Shown piece by piece: positions 12,366 through 12,398 of a stretch of DNA of 12,398 bases. Numbering within the stretch: the stretch's first letter is position 1; the number at the start of each line of letters is the position of its first letter. Source of the stretch: CAWFFV01 sp963814985 (GTDB taxonomy: Bacteria; Chloroflexota; Ktedonobacteria; Ktedonobacterales; Ktedonobacteraceae); NCBI GenBank assembly GCA_963814985.1, contig CAWFFV010000110.1:1-12398 (forward strand), given 5' to 3'. The notes under the pieces are model-generated. The model was not told the DNA's origin. It did not search any database and saw only the letters and a list, made by a program, of their open reading frames with translations. Both the position numbers and the translations under genes were made by a program.

Positions 12366-12398
12366 CATCCGGTTTCGTTGCAGATACCACCTTTTTGG

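Noticed and set aside
12380..12398. Plus-strand window end (GATACCACCTTTTTGG) resembling the kinase activation-loop coding sequence near 11680
   Set aside because: The match is only 16 bases with one mismatch; chance is likely in a window of this size and nothing else nearby supports a kinase gene on the plus strand.

Overview
The window looks like chromosomal DNA from a Ktedonobacteria-type Chloroflexota. This is inferred from gene style, not from a marker gene: Ser/Thr kinases with an F-R-D catalytic loop and a P-P-E-Q-[FY]-G activation segment, a kinase fused through one membrane helix to a LivK-like binding protein, a sigma-like protein followed by an XRE-type partner, and sigma70-like promoters (TTGACN, 17-18 bp, TATAAT-like).

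Layout, left to right. 3-2009 (+): 3' part of a kinase / membrane helix / periplasmic-binding-protein receptor whose catalytic half lies off the left edge. It ends in a perfect 31-bp hairpin. 2146-3535 (-): a TetR-family regulator and a thioredoxin-fold peroxiredoxin-like protein, each preceded by the same palindromic operator placed against its -10 box, so a small redox or electrophile stress regulon is likely. 3634-4990 (-): a sigma-70-like protein, a small protein and an XRE-type HTH protein; the last two are probably one gene split by a frameshift. 4991-5512: non-coding, with an 81-nt perfect palindrome and an 87-bp tandem repeat. 5513-5584 (+): tRNA-Lys(CTT) with its own promoter and terminator. 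5653-8319 (-): a class A penicillin-binding protein interrupted by one in-frame TAA and lacking the usual Ser of the SxN motif. 8494-9153 (-): a MerR/excisionase-type HTH regulator starting at TTG behind a consensus Shine-Dalgarno. 9254-12238 (-): a Ser/Thr kinase whose frame runs, through four single-base shifts, into a long membrane protein made of repeated two-helix modules.

The window thus holds two different transmembrane kinase receptors at its ends, with cell-wall synthesis and transcription regulators between them. One kinase carries a solute-binding sensor, the other a repeat-built membrane domain. The latter fusion is the best candidate for something undescribed.

At least five lesions (four frameshifts and one nonsense codon), probably six, fall in conserved genes. 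The four shifts in the kinase gene can be placed at short homopolymer runs, alternate in sign, and restore a continuous protein when corrected. Base-calling error and genuine gene decay cannot be told apart from sequence alone; raw reads would decide.
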